From contig WNNJ02001507.1 of assembly GCA_012934845.2 (NCBI GenBank), positions 62,001-126,000 of the forward strand: a DNA stretch of 64,000 nucleotides. Direction: 5' to 3'. Each line of letters begins with the position of its first letter. The first letter of the stretch is position 1. Source of the stretch: Pomphorhynchus laevis. Taxonomy: Eukaryota > Acanthocephala > Palaeacanthocephala > Echinorhynchida > Pomphorhynchidae. The translations under genes and the position numbers were made by a program. Below, one piece after another: positions 31,319 to 42,697 of this stretch. The notes beneath the pieces are model-generated. The model searched no databases and was not told where the DNA came from. It saw nothing but the letters and a program-made list of their open reading frames with translations.

Positions 31319-32431
31319 ATGGTAAAAAAATCAACAAAGAAATCAGGGCATTTAAGTCTCCAGATAGAGTGCGTTAACGAATATTGTGATGTATGGACGA
31401 CGGTCAGTGTTTTATCAAGTAAAAAAGATACATTCACTGATAAAAAATTCTTCTGTGGTTTCTGTTGTGCTGAGATGTTCAGTAAGTGTTCTTCGTCGTC
31501 GAAACTCACATCAACGAACAATGACACAAAGACCGCAATGACCTCTGGAAATTCAGAAGCGGTGACTGGTCGTAAATTGGATGCACTCACTACCGATGAT
31601 GCTGATGATGGGTGTCGCATAGTGTCTGGTAATTTACCGATGACTTATTTATCGTCACAGAATACATCTTGTTCAAGGAAAAACGTCACTATATTGCGAC
31701 ATACCGATTCGGCATTTGAAGAGAGGTTGATACAGAATATTGCCACGGCAAGTTCAGTACGGGTACATGAGAGTTCACGTGAATCCAACGAAACTCCTGA
31801 CAATTTTTTAACCGACAAAAGAATAGAGACTGAGATTTACAAACATAGACGAACTGAATCTTCAAATAGTGGGGATTTTAATTATGAACTGAGAAAGCCT
31901 GTAACTTCATGCGATGAAAGTGTTGATGACAAGGGCAATTCGTCAGGCAGAGCATCCAATATAAGAAAAGTAAGGATTCAGAATTACGATGGAAGTATGA
32001 TTGCTATTTTGAGTAGAATTGAAGAGTAGTGTATGATCAATTCCCAAGTAAAAGTTGATGAAGACGTTTCTCGCGTGCGTGCAGTATTTACAAGACTTCT
32101 TAAGAAAGATGATAAGAATGTAGCTATGAAACTACAAGTTCTAAGTTTGATTCAATTTGGGAAGCGTACTACAGAGAAACCCCGCTTATTGAAGGTCGTC
32201 TTAAGTTCTGCTGACCACTCTAAATTGTTGCTTCATAAAAGTTGCCTCTTAAAAGATTATACTATAAGAATGCTGAGAGACATTAATTTTGATGAGCGTT
32301 TTAAATTGAGGAATGCTCGCGAGGAGCTAAAGGGTAGAATAAGTAAAGAAGAGACGAATCTATGCATAAGAAATTTTCAAGTAGTTCGGTGGCGACCATC
32401 AGTACGTTGGACCCTGCTTCTCCCAAACTAG
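31319..32431 (+). pseudogene. Group A LINE ORF1 (one in-frame stop)
   Basis: About 370 codons in one frame, interrupted by a single TAG at 32027-32029. The N-terminus has a four-cysteine motif (CVNEYCDVW ... KFFCGFCCAEMF; C-x4-C-x22-C-x2-C), probably zinc-binding. A long polar middle follows. The C-terminal domain (VRAVFTRLLKKDD; LIQFGKRTTEKPRLLKVVLS; NLCIRNFQVV) resembles the RNA-binding ORF1 core of CR1-type elements. In the family ORF1p coats element RNA. It overlaps ORF2 by 70 nt in the -1 frame. Confidence 0.85.
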
Positions 32432-35300
32432 AGTATGGGTTTTATTCTGATTCCAATTTTGATGATTTAATTGATTTTTCTGAGGTATATGATAAAACTA
32501 GCAAAACGTTTACGTCATCAGAGACTCCGCTTCATATTGGTTACTCAAACGTTAGAAGTCTTCAATCTCAATTTCCTTTCTTGCTCGACCATATTGCTGA
32601 TAATCATTATGATATATTCTGTATTTCAGAATCTTGGTTACATAGTGGCATCTCTGATAATCTGTTTAATGTTGTAGGTTATAAGTTAATAAGAGCGGAT
32701 CGCTTTCCTGGTATGCGAGGTGGAGGAGTTGTAGATTTCGTTCGACACGATCTCTCAATATCAAATATATCATATCTTTTTGTGATTCCGAGTGGTCATA
32801 TGAGTGTCTGTCTTTTACTGTTAATCATCAATTGTTAAAATTAAATGTTTGTGTTGTTTATAGATCTCCATCTTTCACTTTGATAACAGATCGGCTTAAG
32901 GATTATTTATCTAATTTTTGTTCATCCCAACGATTTGTCCTTTAAGGTGACTTCAACCTTCCGAATGTAGATTGGAATATGAATGGGTATCAACCCTGCT
33001 CAGGCGTATCAAAACAATTTTGTGATTTATTTCTTGCTGACCTACTTTTAGTGCAACATTGTAGACAACCAACTCATGTCAACGGTGCTACTCTAGATCT
33101 TGTGTTTACAAGATGTACTGGAAATATCGACAGTATTGCGTATTATCCTCCTCTTGGTAACAGTGATCACTGTGTTCTCTCCGTTAAATTAGTGTCCAAG
33201 ATCGTTTGTAGGTCAAAATTGGGTTATCCAAAACGAAATTGGACGCGGGTGGATACCCAACATCTCTTAGCTAATTTCTATAACATTTTGTATCGTAGTT
33301 ATAGGGCTACTACTGTTTCAGATCTGCTGACCATTCTTTATGACGTTTTCTTAAATTTGTCAGATAAGTTCGCTCCGAAACGGAGAACTTTCATTAAGTC
33401 CACTCGCCCTCAGTGGTTTGATCATGAACTTCGTGCAGTGTTGAAACTGCGCAATGTCCTGTGGGCTACTACTCAAACCCATCCTGAAAACTTAGATAGG
33501 TATCGGTACGTGCGCAACCTCTGCAATAAATTGAAAATACATAAGCGAATAGCATTTGAAGATGGTATTGCAAATTGCATCGGGAATCAACCAAAGCGTT
33601 TTTGGTCATATGTGAAAGGTTCAAGGTTACTTCCCTCTAATATAGCATTCATTATTTCAGGTGAATATGTTTATTCTACTGAGTCTGAAATTGCTGAATG
33701 CCTAGCGGACAGCTTCCATTCTCCGTCGTCTATTGTTTCGGATATTTACTCTTTAAAATGGTATCCCATTCACAATATTACTCAGAATCTCTTTAAGCCA
33801 ATCAGCGCATCTGAAGTATTGCACCTAATCACTAGGCTTAACCGATTTGGCTCTCCTGGTCCAGATGATATTTCACCTTTCCTAATTAATGCGGTTGGAC
33901 CTGCCGTAAGTAGTGTTTTACCTCATATATTTTCATTTAGCCTAATAAATTCGTGGATTACTGCAATATGGAAGTCTTCTATTGTTGTGCCAATCTTAAA
34001 AAACAGCCAGCGTCTTCTTATTAAGATTTTCGCCCTATCAGTTTGACCAGTGTTCTCTCTAAATTACTAGAACGAGTTATTGCCAAAAGGCTACTCGAGC
34101 ATCTAAACTTTAACAGCATTATTACTGATTCTCAACACGGATTCAGACAAGGCCGTTCATATCTATCTAACTTGCTTACCGCGAGAGAGAGTTGGATGGA
34201 AGTACTAAGCTCAGGACTTTGTCTCGACGTCGTATTTCTAGATTTTTCGAAAGCCTTTGATCGTGTTCCACATAAAGGTCTTGTGTCACTCTTAATTCGC
34301 TACGGCGTCCCTCGTGTAATCTGCTCTTGGATTGAAAATTTTCTTTCATTGCGTACGTTTAAGGTAAGAGTTGGTGAGTCTTTATCTGCAGAAAGAAGTA
34401 TGTCGACAGGTGTCCCTCAGGGTTCTGCATTAGGTCCTCTATTATTCATCACGTTCCTTAACGATTTACTCTTACGTATTGAGAACTATCACTTGGCATT
34501 CGCTGATGATCTTAAAATTTGGACTGCTATACGAGATATTGATGACTGTAATTCTTTACAGGCAGACTTGGATCAAATTCATGATTGGTGCCGCTCTACT
34601 GGATTACATCTTAACGTTGATAAGTGTATACTTATGAGGATGGGTAAAACTCCAGTAATTTTACATATCATATCGGAGATGTTCTTCTCACTGAAGTATC
34701 ACATCATAGGGATTTAGGAATTATCGTACAGGCATCATTAAAAACTAAACTTAATAGTGAAAGAGCAATAAAAAGCGCTACTCGTACTCTATATATCGAA
34801 AAGAACTCATTCCTTAAGATTACCACGAATGTCTTTAGAAATTTGTTTAACACGTTGGTTCGTCCGCATTTAGAGTATGCAATTCAGGCTTCTTTCCCGG
34901 TCACCAAACAAGAAAGGACAGATATTGAGTCAGTCCTAAGGCGTGGTTCTCGTTTATGCTCGAATGCGAGAGTGGATTACGCATCTCAATTAGATTTGCT
35001 AAGAATTCAACCGATGTCATCACGATTTTTGTTTCTTGACTTAATAGGAATGTATGCACTTGTACACCGGTTGGACGGTTATCCGAGTGGTTCGATCACA
35101 TTACGTTCATCGATTTTGAGAGGTCACAGCAAAACTGTCTATAAAACAAGACATTGTAGGTATCCAAAATGCTAAAGACTGTCGCGCAGGGTACTTAATA
35201 TTTGTAATTCTCTGCCTGAGGAAATTGCTTCCGCCCGGAGTCTGCATTTGTTCAAAAAATTATTAAAGACATGGATCATCAAGACGAGAAACGAGTCATG
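32362..35300 (+). pseudogene. Group A LINE ORF2: endonuclease and reverse transcriptase (broken)
   Basis: Starts MHKKFSSSSVATIS inside ORF1. The endonuclease has IGYSNVRSLQSQFP, IFCISESWLHSGISD, GDFNLPNVDW, and GNSDHCVLSVKL with the catalytic SDH. RT has SKLLERVIAKRLLEHL, SQHGFRQGRSYLSNLLTARE, VVFLDFSKAFDRVPHKGLVS, TGVPQGSALGPLLFITFLND and AFADDLKIW (FADD, catalytic). The C-terminal domain has LFNTLVRPHLEYAIQASFPV and VLRRGSRLC. Breaks: a frameshift near 32785, a TAA near 32943, and frameshifts near 34010, 34690 and 35165. Confidence 0.9.
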
Positions 35301-35479
35301 GACATATTTGCATTGATTTTTATTTTTTTTGCTTGTTGACTTCTTTTTCTTCATTTCTTATTTTTTAGTTTTATTATTTTTTTAACTGTGATCAGGCAAA
35401 ATAGCCTTATGGCTAAGCCTTGTAAGAATAATAATATTATGTTAAACAGCGATAATAGATCTAAAAAAGTTTTGAAACA

Positions 35480-36140
35480 CAAAACAAAAAACTTTTGAGA
35501 GATAAAATACAAAATTTATATTCCAAGAAGATGATCGAAACACTGCAAGAATTATCGAAGCACTGTATCGTTATCGAAGCACTGCAAGGTTAATAGTTCC
35601 ACAACAGTTATTGGTCTAATTACAGTCAATTATGGAAAAATCCGACAATGTTAAAAAACCGTTTTTATCTCAACAAGTTGGCTGCGACACACCTGACTGT
35701 GATATTTGAACAACGATTGCCTGTTCAGAAGATATAGTAAATTATTTGTCGACAAAGTTATTCTTCTGTGGATTCTGCTGTGCTCGAATGATAGGCAAGC
35801 TACATATTAAATTCCAGTCACAAAATCGTTTAGAAATTGAGCAGAAAACTTGTTAATTAGGAATGGGAATTGTTAATTACGTTGATAAAAGTGTGCAATC
35901 CATCCCCGAAACGTATACTAGAAATATCATACTATTTGGTCATGGTCAAAATGCAGTTCCTCAGATTAATGTTAATGTTATTGGAGATCAGTGGTTAACT
36001 GAATAGTGGTTAATATATAGTGGTTAACCACTTATATAACCACTTATAGTGGTTATATCAAGAATTTATTGAAGATAATGATACCATTATCTGTAATATG
36101 CACAGCCTGTTAATACTCAACTTACTATAAAGATTTTATT
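35480..36140 (+). mobile_element. Split CR1-like LINE, part 1: 5' end and ORF1 N-terminus
   Basis: ORF1 starts MEKSDNVKKPFLSQQVG, with the cysteine motif CDTPDCDI ... KLFFCGFCCARM (C-x4-C-x22-C-x2-C, one stop inside). The frame ends near 36002. A short AGTGGTTA repeat follows, then a minus-strand LINE. The same LINE appears to resume at about 37595. Confidence 0.8.
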
Positions 36141-37595
36141 AATAATAAAAAATAACAGATAACAAGGGTCAACAGTTTAAGATAAGACTGACAATGAAAT
36201 CTTAATTATTCTTCTGGATCCTCTTAGTCTTCACACCATTATTCAGGCCTCAAATCCATGGGGATCTGAGTCCTCCCCCAACCGATCCAACACGCCGCCT
36301 TCCGACTGAACCACCCGGGGTCTTTCACCCCACCCCACCCCCGAAGAATCCAGTCGGTGCGGACTATGCTGGGTAAACGGGGTAAAGGAGAGACGAGGAG
36401 CTTCAGGAACCTTAGTCTTTGCTCTGGGGGACGTCCTCTTAAAAAGAAGACTAATCCTGAGATAGCTTAGGTGCCCCAAAGGCGCACCTGGGTTTTCCCT
36501 TTCAATGACAGATGCTTGGTCCGTTTCAAAGCCCACCTAGCTCTCTTCAGGATACGTTTGAGTCTATCCAGGTCGGCTTTCGCTGACCAGTTCACCGAAA
36601 CGGTGAACTTCAGGTATTTTACTCGACTTGTGAAGGTAGGGAGTGGTTCAGAGGCAAATATGGAGGAGAGTACATGGAGTGCTAGTCTCTTAAGTTTTTT
36701 CTTCGTCGCAGGGGAGCCATGAAATACTACCACCTGCGATTTTGCGGAGTTTAAAATAAGATTGGATTGGGGTAGCTGATCTTTTAATCTTGAAAAGAAA
36801 CGGCTGATGTCAGAGACTACGTCTTTACACCTGTGTCCAGAGAACAGGGCAGTGGTGTCATCAGCGTACATCACAAGACGTTGTTCGCGTTTAAATATTT
36901 TAAATAGAATAATTGAGGCAGCAAGATATAAGATTGAAGAAAGTGGTGAACCTTGAGGCACACTCGTAATAGGGTAGAACTGACGCGCATCAAGGTCGTC
37001 TTCATAATAAAATCGCTTGGTATACAACAGTATCTCCACCCTGTTAACGATTATCGCAGGCAACCCGAGGGACCTGAGAGAAGAGATAAGAAATGGAATG
37101 GAGATGCGGTCAAATGCAGCGGAAAATCAAGGAAAACAGCCACAGCTAGCTGATGACTGTTCTCCTGACAAAACCGATACACTTCACCAACTACTGAATG
37201 AACCGAGCGACCTTTGACAAACCCATGGAAACCAGGTGGGATTAAATTTCTTCTAATCAAATGATCGCAGATTCTACGCGCAAGCGCTTTTTCGTGGATC
37301 GAGACGAGGGAATTTTGAATCGATTGTGGACAGATGTTTTCGCGACTGCTCCGTACAGAAGGGTTTTAGCAACTACTTATCATGGAGCAGTAATAAGTCG
37401 AGGAGTGAATTCGTTGATATGCAATGAAAAGTGGGTGACGGTGTTTATGAATAAGATAACCGTTCCTGGCTCTGCGGAGTGCTGCATTAATCCAACGACC
37501 AGTTCTGTCGTTGAAGTCACCTAGTACATGTCGTATCCGCTATCAATAATACCATCCAGGAGGGCACGATTTTTGTGAATCTCCCCTTGACGGAT
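36140..37595 (-). mobile_element. LINE group C (YADD reverse transcriptase), inserted in the split LINE
   Basis: On the minus strand: a short endonuclease-like piece (VLGDFNDRTG), ALARRICDHLIRRNLIPPGF, FVKGRSVHSVVGEVYRFCQE, VAVFLDF, SVPQGSPLSSILYLAASIIL, LVMYADDTTALFSGH (catalytic YADD), SNLILNSAKSQVVVFHGSPA and FTVSVNWSAKADLDRLKRIL. The C-terminal GVKDPGWFSRKAACWIGWG region and 3' UTR end in a TAATAATAAA-type tail. Internal deletions and several frameshifts. It belongs to the wider Jockey/I/R1 group; I cannot assign the clade. Confidence 0.85.
36467..37063 (-). pseudogene. Group C LINE reverse transcriptase core
   Basis: A 198-codon open frame with YADD and downstream thumb-like sequence (ISRFFSRLKDQLPQSNLILN; RILKRARWALKRTKHLSLKG). 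The upstream palm blocks continue in another frame to 37260. The same stretch recurs in the copies at 50.9-51.5 kb and 60.0-60.7 kb. Confidence 0.85.
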
Positions 37596-38690
37596 TATAG
37601 TGGGAACAAATTTGCTTTGGGATAAATCGAGTAATGTCCTGGGGGAGACGGATAGACCGCGTCTGTTAAAGGTGCAAAAAGTCATGAAGCTTTTCCGTCT
37701 AGGTAGTCGTGAAGGTGCAAAGGTCAGATTATTAAAGATGATTCTCACATCATCTGAAGAAGCTTCGATTTTACATTCACCTGGCATAATGTTAAAGGTC
37801 GCAAGAATCTATCGCGCAATAAAAGGCAACGTCTTGTGAAGGTCAAAAAGAAAATGAGAGAGCGTTTAGCCTATGGAGAAATAAACCTTTGCATACGGGA
37901 TTTTCAGGTCTGACATCACATACCTTTTGTTTTGTGGATCCCGGCCCATCTTTCTTACCGTGAATCGAGATAATTAGGAATGCTAGTTGATTTTAAGAAA
38001 TCAGTCAATCAGATGACGTGAAAAATAAGTGTGACCTCTTATTCAAAGTTGGTTATTCTAACTTGCGAAGCTTACTTTAGTATTAATACTAATACTTTAT
38101 TTAGTGTTAATATACAAGGTAGTCGAATAGGCGACAAATCATTAAAGCGCATGTGGCATCGTTTAACAAATATTGCCGTCTAAACGAACTAAACTAGCAT
38201 GATTTGACGATGAATTGAAGACACTAATAAAACATCGTAATGCATTATACAGACAATATCGTTTAGATCCGTAATTTCGATCGGCATACAGTGCCTGTCG
38301 TAATCAGTGCATCAGAGTTAAATTTCGTAAACGCATAATCTACGAACTATTAACTAGTTAATAATTAACTATTAAAATAGTTAATTCGATTAATTCAACC
38401 CCACAGGTATTTTCGTCATATATTCGCATAAGTAAGTGTGCAAGACCTCTTATATCGTCTTTAAAGTGTGATGAACATCTTGTTGATTTGTAAGCAGATA
38501 TTTCTGAAGCATTCGCGGATTCGTTTATGTTCGGTGTAAAGAACTCCACTAACAAACAGTGACAATATAAGCACGTTCCTGTTTAGGCGTTTTGTAGTTT
38601 CGTAATCTTCTGTCTATACAGAGCTGGCTCGATTATCGATATATTCATCTCCTGGTCCTGATGACAAACACACCTAACTCTTCAAGCTTT
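37595..38690 (+). mobile_element. Split CR1-like LINE, part 2: ORF1 C-terminus and ORF2 start, deleted
   Basis: Carries ORF1 core (VMKLFRLGSREGAKVRLLKM, then ILTSSEEASILHSPGIML; INLCIRDFQV) then ORF2 VGYSNLRSL. Most of the endonuclease is missing. The linker (RLDPQFRSAYSACRNQCIRV type, in broken frames) and YSSPGPDD of the first RT block follow. Many frame breaks. It stops where the minus-strand group B LINE begins. Confidence 0.75.
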
Positions 38691-38790
38691 AAGATCCGTG
38701 TTATTATTATTATTAATGTTTCAACAGCACATAAAAGCCTGGCTTAATTGGCTGGTTCACTGCAGAAAAAAAGAAAATATAATAAAAGTA

Positions 38791-41780
38791 TCACAAATAC
38801 GGAAAAGCAGCTTTCCCCATGGCATCCTCCATCCGTAATTTCTTTTTGAATTCGTTGATATTGCTACTGCACACTGTTGACTCTCCAAGCCTATTCCACA
38901 GAGATACAACTCGCCGATCAAATTGGACAGCTCGTGATTTTCTTATCCTTTCACGTCGCAGGGTTAAACCATGGCCTCGGAGGATATTGGATGAGCGCAA
39001 ATGAAGGCAATCTCGAAGTGGATGATCCAAATCATTCAGAATTTGCCAGACCATACTCATATCGATGTACCGGCGGGTCCACGTGACAGTCTCAAGTCTA
39101 AGTGCTTTTAATCGATCAGGGTACGACAAAAATTTCAGTTGCGGTGCTAGCTTGGTAGCTCTATGAAGTACCCTCTCTGAACTAATATGTTCTTTTGAAT
39201 TTTGGGGATACACACACGGCGCAGCATATAGAAGACATCTCAACACATGAGCAAAGATTAGCGGACGTAGGGCAAATTGATTGAGTGAAATGAAAGTGCG
39301 TCGAAGTTGACCGATTATCCCCAACGCATTTGAACAAGCATGTTCAGTATGTGTGACGGTACTCAAATCACTGTTTATCCACACTCCCAAGTCCTTATAT
39401 TTGTTCACTCATTCTATATCACTGCTTTGAAATCTATAATTAACTAAAGATTGAGCATTTCCGCCACGAACACGTAAATGTTTGCATTTTGATATTTTTA
39501 CAACCAACCTATTGAGCAGAGCCCAATTTTCGACTTCATCGATATCCCGTTGCAGTTTAACTATATCATTGGGTGAACGAATTGCCCGCCAGATTTTCAA
39601 ATCGTCTGCATATAAAAGCATCCGAGAATCAATAAATTCCGGGATATCGTTGATGTAGACACTAAATAACAATGGACCCAATACTGAACCTTGAGGCACC
39701 CCTATATTACATGGCCGCGAAGAAGAGTAAAAATTATCTACATGCACACAATAACTACGATTGCTTAAAAACGATTCAATCCATCTAACAAGCAAAAATG
39801 GAATGCCACTTTTCTCTAGTTTATTTAGGAGGAGTCTATGGTCTACTCTGTCAAATGCCTTAGATAAATCGAAGAATATGATGTCAGTAGCAATTGATAC
39901 GGCTTTATTAGCTGACCAATCAAGATGGGCAGCGAGTAGATTAGTAACTGTCGAATAACCCTTACGGAAACCATGTTGCTCAGAAGCTATTACATTATTC
40001 TCACTATAAAACTTGACCATATAACCATGTATAATTCGCTCTAACATTCTACAACATAAGCAAGTAATACTTACTGGTCTATAATTGTCTACTGAAGATC
40101 TATCACCCTTTTTGAAGATGGGGTGAATGATCGATTGTTTCCACTCTTTTGGAAGATTCGTATCAATAATAGATTGTCGAAATATGTTACAAAGTGGTGT
40201 ATATATTGAGTCTGCTATTCGACGAAGATATATCGAAGGTAACAAATCAGCACCTTTGGAGTTTGTCTCTTTAAGACGATGCAGTTCAGCTAAAACTTTC
40301 TCAGGAGTTATCAAATTAGCTATGTCTAAACTAGGATATGAAACACTAGCACCTCTTATCGTCTCACTGTTCTGGATAGGTTCAGAATACTCGTTTGTAG
40401 TCTCTTTGTCCAAGTACAAATGTCTTGAGAACATCTCAGCAAGGTCGTCTTCAATAACGCTATCAAAATATTGGCCAATTGTTTTATTAGCGTTCCTACT
40501 ACTATTCACATATAGAAAGAGTGCTTTGGGATCATGTCTACAACTATGAGCAAGACCATTTTCAAATAAATAGCGCTTATGTCGCTTTAAAGAATTGAAG
40601 AAATTTCTCGCCTGCTTATAAACACCATATTCACAAAACCCACCCTTAAAGCATTTGAAACTGAAGTCACGAGCCTTCATCGCAGTAGCCAGCTCAGTAT
40701 CAAACCAACGAGCGCTTTCCGACTAGTCTTAGACTTCAAAGGTGAGAATTTTACCATTAGAGAATAAAGCGTCACGCGAAAATGATCCCAGGCCTCGTCA
40801 ACTCCGACAACAGCCGGATCAGGCCAACTTACTCTATGCAGCTTTGATGTAATAACATCATAGTTCGCCCGAAAAATATTAATCTGACGTTTGTACCGAG
40901 CATGATGAAACACCCTCATTTGTATATTAAGCAAAACTTTAACTACACAGTGATCAGACAAACCAACAGGAGAATCATATTGGATACTACTGATTAATTG
41001 ACTGTTTGTCGATAGGCAAAGATCAAGCAGGGAAGAACTACAACTTGAAAAGCGAGTATGTACATCAACAAACTGAGCAAGACCACAATAAGCAAAACAC
41101 TCCATAAGGTCACAAGATTCACTATCACAAGTAGGAAGAACCGTATTCGAAGTCCATTCAACATCTGGCATATTCAGATCCCCAATTATCACAGTATCAC
41201 AATCTCCTCGCGTATACAACTCTATCTCTTCAATGAGTTTCTTAGATATTGCCTTAGGAGCACGATACACAAGACCCAGTATGATGGGTGAGCTGTTATC
41301 AAACTTCACCTGACACCACAAACTCTCAACTCTATCAATAGACGACTTACTCAAAACGCGCACCTTAACTTCGTCTCTCATAAAGAGAGCTACGCCACCA
41401 CCCCTACCCCCTATCCGATCACTACGGAACAAAGAATAGCCTGGGATGGATACCTCAGCATCGGATACATCACAATTAAGCCAAGATTCTGTAATACCAA
41501 CTATAATGGGATTAACAGGCTCGATCCTAAACTTTAGCTCATCGACTTTCTGTAACAAGCTCCGAACATTACAATAAAATATACTATGACTTTTATTCAC
41601 ACCAGTGCGAGTAATAATATCATCTCTAGCAATCTGACACACTTCAGATCCCAAATCAGCTAGGCACTTATATGCTGTAAGACCTTGCCAAAACCCTCCA
41701 CATTCATGAGAGGCGATACATCTAATGGGGACCAACTGATTCGAATGCGTCGCCTCACTACTTGAAAATTTTGCACACAT
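38791..41780 (-). pseudogene. Group B LINE ORF2: endonuclease and reverse transcriptase (two breaks)
   Basis: Starts MCAKFSSSEATHSNQL. The endonuclease has FYCNVRSLLQKVDELKFRI, IVGITESWLNCDVSD, SDRIGGRGGGVALFMRDEV, IIGDLNMPDVEW and GLSDHCVVKVL. A frameshift near 40720 comes just before RWFDTELATAMKARDF. RT has YRPVSITCLCCRMLERII, SEQHGFRKGYSTVTNLLAAH, IIFFDLSKAFDRVDHRLLLN, IGVPQGSVLGPLLFSVYIND and MLLYADDLKIW (catalytic YADD). One TGA at about 39407-39409 interrupts SSDIE and VNKYKDLGV. The C-terminal domain ends MEDAMGKAAFPYL. Roughly 1000 codons. Confidence 0.92.
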
Positions 41781-42697
41781 AGATTGCTCTCACCAAGTGC
41801 AACACGAGATGCAAGTTCTTTCTTAGCTTGAGACAATTTATCCCTTTGAAGAGCGTCAAGATCTTTTAAGAGACTAACATGGGATCCTTTTAAACGATAT
41901 GAATTCCGAAGAATTAACTCAGCATGTGACTGCTCTCTAAATACGGCCTTGAGTAAACGCGGCCTATTACTAAGTGTATCACGCTTACCCTGTCGAAATA
42001 ATGCAACGAGTTTAACACGTTTGACAATATCCACATTGCAAGAACCAAGTATCTGCGTCAATATAAATCTCACACTCTGAACGTCCTCGTTAAGACGTAC
42101 TTGTGCGTTCTCAAATAAAGATTCTCTTACATTGGCCAGAATAACAGATCTACATCGATCAGCGGTGTGTTTCCTATTATTACCAATTTGCAATTCGAGA
42201 CTGTCACTTGACACTGCGGATAGTGTATGTTGACTTACCGTTGACGCTTGTTCCTTCTTTTTGACAGTCCCATTATCAGACATATGACCATGATTCAAAA
42301 CCTGACAATATGTATTTTCATCATTAGTAACATCAGGTAAATGCACTGGAACATCCATGGCTACAGTCTCACCCTCTACAGTTAAATCTATATTCATTGG
42401 ATTATTTGCAAGACTTGAGGAGGGATATATAGAGTTAAGACTTGAGGAGGGATATATTGAGTTAGAATAGCTTCCATCACTATGACTGGAATTTTCAACA
42501 TTCTTAGTAGATTTGGAAATAAGAACTTCCTTACTTTGACCGGTACTTATGCTTTTTGGAATTGGTGGAGCTGATATGGGTCCAAGAGAATTACAACTCG
42601 ACTGACCGACAACCAAGGGAGTAGATTCCGTCTTCAAATCATTTATTAAAGATGTGCAGCAGTACCCATTAATTTTCAGGATTGTGCAGCAGCACAA
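41660..42697 (-). CDS. Group B LINE ORF1 (open, 5'-truncated)
   Basis: 345 codons open; the first codon listed is TTG, so the natural start is probably lost at the truncated 5' end. N-terminal INGYCCTSLIND corresponds to the end of the cysteine motif of group A. A Ser/Asn-rich middle contains a near repeat (SNSIYPSSSLNSIYPSSSL). The C-terminal core has VRFILTQILGSCNVDIVKRV, LFRQGKRD, RPRLLKAVFREQSHAELILR and ESNLCVQNFQVVRRR. It is probably an RNA-binding chaperone for element RNA. It overlaps ORF2 by 121 nt. Confidence 0.85.
   Translation of the reverse strand: MCCCTILKINGYCCTSLINDLKTESTPLVVGQSSCNSLGPISAPPIPKSISTGQSKEVLISKSTKNVENSSHSDGSYSNSIYPSSSLNSIYPSSSLANNPMNIDLTVEGETVAMDVPVHLPDVTNDENTYCQVLNHGHMSDNGTVKKKEQASTVSQHTLSAVSSDSLELQIGNNRKHTADRCRSVILANVRESLFENAQVRLNEDVQSVRFILTQILGSCNVDIVKRVKLVALFRQGKRDTLSNRPRLLKAVFREQSHAELILRNSYRLKGSHVSLLKDLDALQRDKLSQAKKELASRVALGESNLCVQNFQVVRRRIRISWSPLDVSPLMNVEGFGKVLQHISA

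Larger units (their letters stand above)
31090..35440 (+). mobile_element. CR1-like LINE (group A), near full length
   Basis: About 230 bp of 5' UTR, ORF1 (31319-32431) and ORF2 (32362 to about 35300, broken) are followed by a 3' UTR ending AATAGCCTTATGGCTAAGCC and an AATAATAATA-type tail. ORF1 has one stop. ORF2 has about four frameshifts and one stop. All catalytic motifs remain readable, so this is a fairly young copy. CR1-like by ORF1 type, RT blocks and 3' end. Confidence 0.93.

Noticed and set aside
32471-32677. 68-codon frame overlapping the endonuclease of the 31-35 kb LINE
   Set aside because: It lies in a different frame from the clear endonuclease reading (NVRSLQSQFP, ISESWL).
36243-36722. 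Plus-strand and minus-strand frames in the GC-richer block
   Set aside because: Only the minus-strand frame 36467-37063 reads as RT. The others are shadows or the group C 3' end.
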